64,000 bases of DNA, taken from NCBI RefSeq assembly GCF_000297095.1, contig NZ_AEEA01000085.1:1-64000 (forward strand), read 5' to 3'. This document shows, piece by piece, positions 63,001-64,000 of the stretch; the stretch's first letter is position 1; every line of letters begins with the position of its first letter. The stretch comes from Treponema primitia ZAS-1. GTDB lineage: Bacteria; Spirochaetota; Spirochaetia; Treponematales; Breznakiellaceae. A model generated the notes under the pieces. It was not told the origin of the DNA. It worked only from the letters and a program-made list of their open reading frames with translations, and ran no database searches. The translations under genes were made by a program, and so were the position numbers.

Positions 63001-64000
63001 CACCGCTAACCAGACTGCGGTTGCCCCCAGGGGCGGCCCCACCGGCGAAGCCCTGCGATTCAGCGTAATCCTCACCCCCAAGGACGGCATTGAAAGCTGG
63101 TCCCTGGAACTTAAAGATGAAGCCGGTACGATACGGCGTCACTTCCCCATCCCGGGAACCCGGGAACTATCGCCGCCGGAAAGCATAAGCTGGAACGGCT
63201 ATGATGACAACGGCGTGCTCCGGGAAGGTAAGTTCGTACCCCAGTTATCGGTTACCTATACGAAGGGAGATGAGGTATCGGTTTCCGCGCCCCCCATCAC
63301 GGTGGACGTTTCAGGCCCGGCTCTCAGCTTTAGTTACGAACCGGAGTATTTCAGTCCCGATAACGATGGTGTGGAAGATGAGCTCAGTATGTTCCTTGGG
63401 GTCCAGGATATGTCCCCCATTGCAAACTGGAGCTTTGAAATCCACGAACCGGAACCGCCAATGCTCTTATTCTACCGTATAGAAGGCCGCGGCAGCCCCG
63501 CGGAAAGGACCATATGGGACGGACGCAGTTCCAAGGGCGAACTGGTACAGTCCGCCACGGATTATCCCTTTATCTTCAAAGCCGTGGATGCCCTGGGGAA
63601 CACCAGTACCCTGGACGGCACCATTGGTGTGGATGTATTGGTAATTCGGGACGGGGATAACCTTAAGATCCAGGTACCTTCCATAGTCTTCCGGGCAAAT
63701 GAGGCGGACTTCTTTGGCAAAGACAAGGACCCGAGGTTTGGCTTAACCCAGGCGCAGATTGACAACAATAACCGGGTCCTGCGGCGTATCGCCCAGATCC
63801 TCAACAAGTTCAGGGATTACCGTGTCCTGGTTGAAGGCCATGCCAATCCCACAAGCCGTAACCCGCCGGCTGCCGAGGCCCAGGGAGACCTGAACCTCAG
63901 CGAAAGGCGGGCCAAGGCGGTGGTAGATTTCCTGGTCGGCTTCGGGGTCAACCGGGGACGGCTCAGCTCCGTAGGCAGGGGCAGTACCCGGCCGATTATC
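60002..64000 (+). CDS. Giant exported protein: FlgD/Ig-like repeats and OmpA domain (partial)
   Basis: At least 1333 aa, open to the window end. ATG 60002 (AAAGGA 6 bases upstream; 59987 is possible). Signal peptide LRKVIFCMVSIFCVIQTIPA. Residues ~25-310 look like an outer-membrane beta domain (GGRGGFSTSQGGAPA split: LAGRGGFSTSQGGAPASILN). Then about seven Ig-like (FlgD-type) repeats, each with FSPNGDGNKDT-like openings (FSPNNDG, FSPNGNG) and a closing 'tWdGtDdtG...v.DGtY' motif. The visible end is an OmpA-like peptidoglycan-binding domain: YRVLVEGHANPTSRNPPAAE, then LSERRAKAVVDFLVGFGVNR. It probably ties the outer membrane to the cell wall. Confidence 0.88.
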   Translation, partial: MLRKVIFCMVSIFCVIQTIPADQHGAETALDLSSPELAGRGGFSTSQGGAPASILNPAAGGDAQRIVFDAGALFLVSTSTGGDIGTAVELGALFPTKYAVFGSSLHVLGSPGFDGYYPIGTTFGGNLSAAKELYPGFNLGLGFNFAIGEDNDGDDVGTVMGDLGIRHNVGKLGPLQNFTYAFVFRGMGKSYMPGAFTPVLGFGFDLIHIQGKNDKPDPLAVKFNTDFSFPTFQNMTGKFGLSATVAELVTLAASTGFNINDIQEDRSPTWLPSLGLTVNLGLLSSGKRIAGGRLPSDGDVGVSMGFKPLYSDVIAIGPGVSWSVGVLDKKPPVITVDYEDAMWISPNNDGKADVLEFPVSITDQRYVAEWKMEIFDEKDTLVRTYKNKELRIETMGVKNVLNRLIAGKAGVEVPPSFRWDGIFDSGDIAADGTYHFVISAADDNGNTASTITYMVMVDNTPPTVQVEEIADAAKIFSPDGDGNKDTLAITQQGSVEELWDAGMYNASGEKVRSFSIRNGNPDPIIWDGTDDTGHIVADGVYSYRISATDRALNSENAGLENIIVSTLQPRVNLSINDAYFSPNGNGVKDTLTLNTTIPVKEGITTWSIAVRDNAGIVRRTINGTNTVPERIDLDGRGDAGSILSEGTYNAELAVNYRNGYVSTSLSPVFTLDVTPPRASVRTEYNAFSPNNDGIQDGMIFIQEGSAEILWVGEIRRVGAAANDRPVRTVRFSGTPPARFTWDGLTDTGALAPDGDYTYQLNATDQAGNTGGSGSPALFALSTADTPVMLSTDLRAFSPNNDRNKDTINIIPQLQVTAGISSWKIDILNSAGTTVQSFNGSNTAPGSTTWNGRDTAGSTVPDGNYTARIELRYAAGNQPTALSRPFAVDTTAPKATVTTPYTLFSPNGDGKKDTLPINIRTEGDDPWTAVITDARGTEIQSWSWTGAAPSSVNWDGNDKAGNTVPDGVYRFALSSTDEAGNSTRIPLDTITVDARIPRAFLTANQTAVAPRGGPTGEALRFSVILTPKDGIESWSLELKDEAGTIRRHFPIPGTRELSPPESISWNGYDDNGVLREGKFVPQLSVTYTKGDEVSVSAPPITVDVSGPALSFSYEPEYFSPDNDGVEDELSMFLGVQDMSPIANWSFEIHEPEPPMLLFYRIEGRGSPAERTIWDGRSSKGELVQSATDYPFIFKAVDALGNTSTLDGTIGVDVLVIRDGDNLKIQVPSIVFRANEADFFGKDKDPRFGLTQAQIDNNNRVLRRIAQILNKFRDYRVLVEGHANPTSRNPPAAEAQGDLNLSERRAKAVVDFLVGFGVNRGRLSSVGRGSTRPII

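Overview
This 64 kb window is a contiguous piece of a spirochaete chromosome. The best fit is a Treponema of the termite-gut type, which is inference from gene content and not a database match. The main clues are a TatT/TatP/TatQM (TPAT) TRAP transporter set like that of T. pallidum, several treponemal-style lipoproteins and signal-peptide proteins, a sodium-pump oxaloacetate decarboxylase, a bacteriohemerythrin, a large Ig-repeat/OmpA protein and fairly GC-rich coding DNA. No rRNA, tRNA, CRISPR array, complete insertion sequence or prophage was seen.

Layout. 1-4116: the tail of a coiled-coil protein, a two-gene lipoprotein operon (minus strand) and, ahead of it, a ~200 nt transcribed element ending in a terminator. 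4117-11338: ileS, a toxin-antitoxin pair, a pseudouridine synthase, a transglutaminase-like protein, a HTH-PtsN protein and a bacteriohemerythrin. 11339-12148: a gene-poor stretch with a symmetric 546 bp element made of two inverted hairpin repeats. 12149-16491: carAB (plus). 16501-26794 (minus): prfB (with its programmed frameshift), a PEGA protein, ftsY, a signal-peptide protein, lolCDE and a YbhJ-like aconitase, apparently one operon. 26837-38449 (minus): tatT, tatP, tatQM, alr, phoH, pgpH, ybeY, corC and a TPR protein, all tightly packed. 38522-40318: a phosphohexomutase. 40477-44292 (plus): oadGAB. 44411-46899: a radical SAM protein and a glycosyltransferase. 46923-50842 (minus): a MacB/FtsX-type ABC exporter. 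50914-55623 (plus): DUF4105 protein, LplB-like protein, two small or unknown proteins, parvulin, and a GAF/HD-GYP phosphodiesterase. 55605-59221 (minus): infC-rpmI-rplT-zapB-like-zapA-manA-DUF188. 59342-64000 (plus): a membrane protein and a giant OmpA-type protein that runs off the window.

Several signals stand out. (1) The two hairpin repeats at 11436-11585 and 11835-11981 have stems that differ in sequence but stay complementary (covariation), while their loops are conserved. (2) Many first genes have a -10 box about 6 nt before the start codon and no Shine-Dalgarno, which points to widespread leaderless mRNAs. (3) Two genes (tatQM, and the protein behind ftsY) are out of frame by one base at 7-base homopolymers. 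(4) OadA carries two tandem biotinyl domains. (5) A small dispersed inverted repeat has been incorporated into the ends of two coding regions.

All functional names come from reading motifs by eye; no database search was run.
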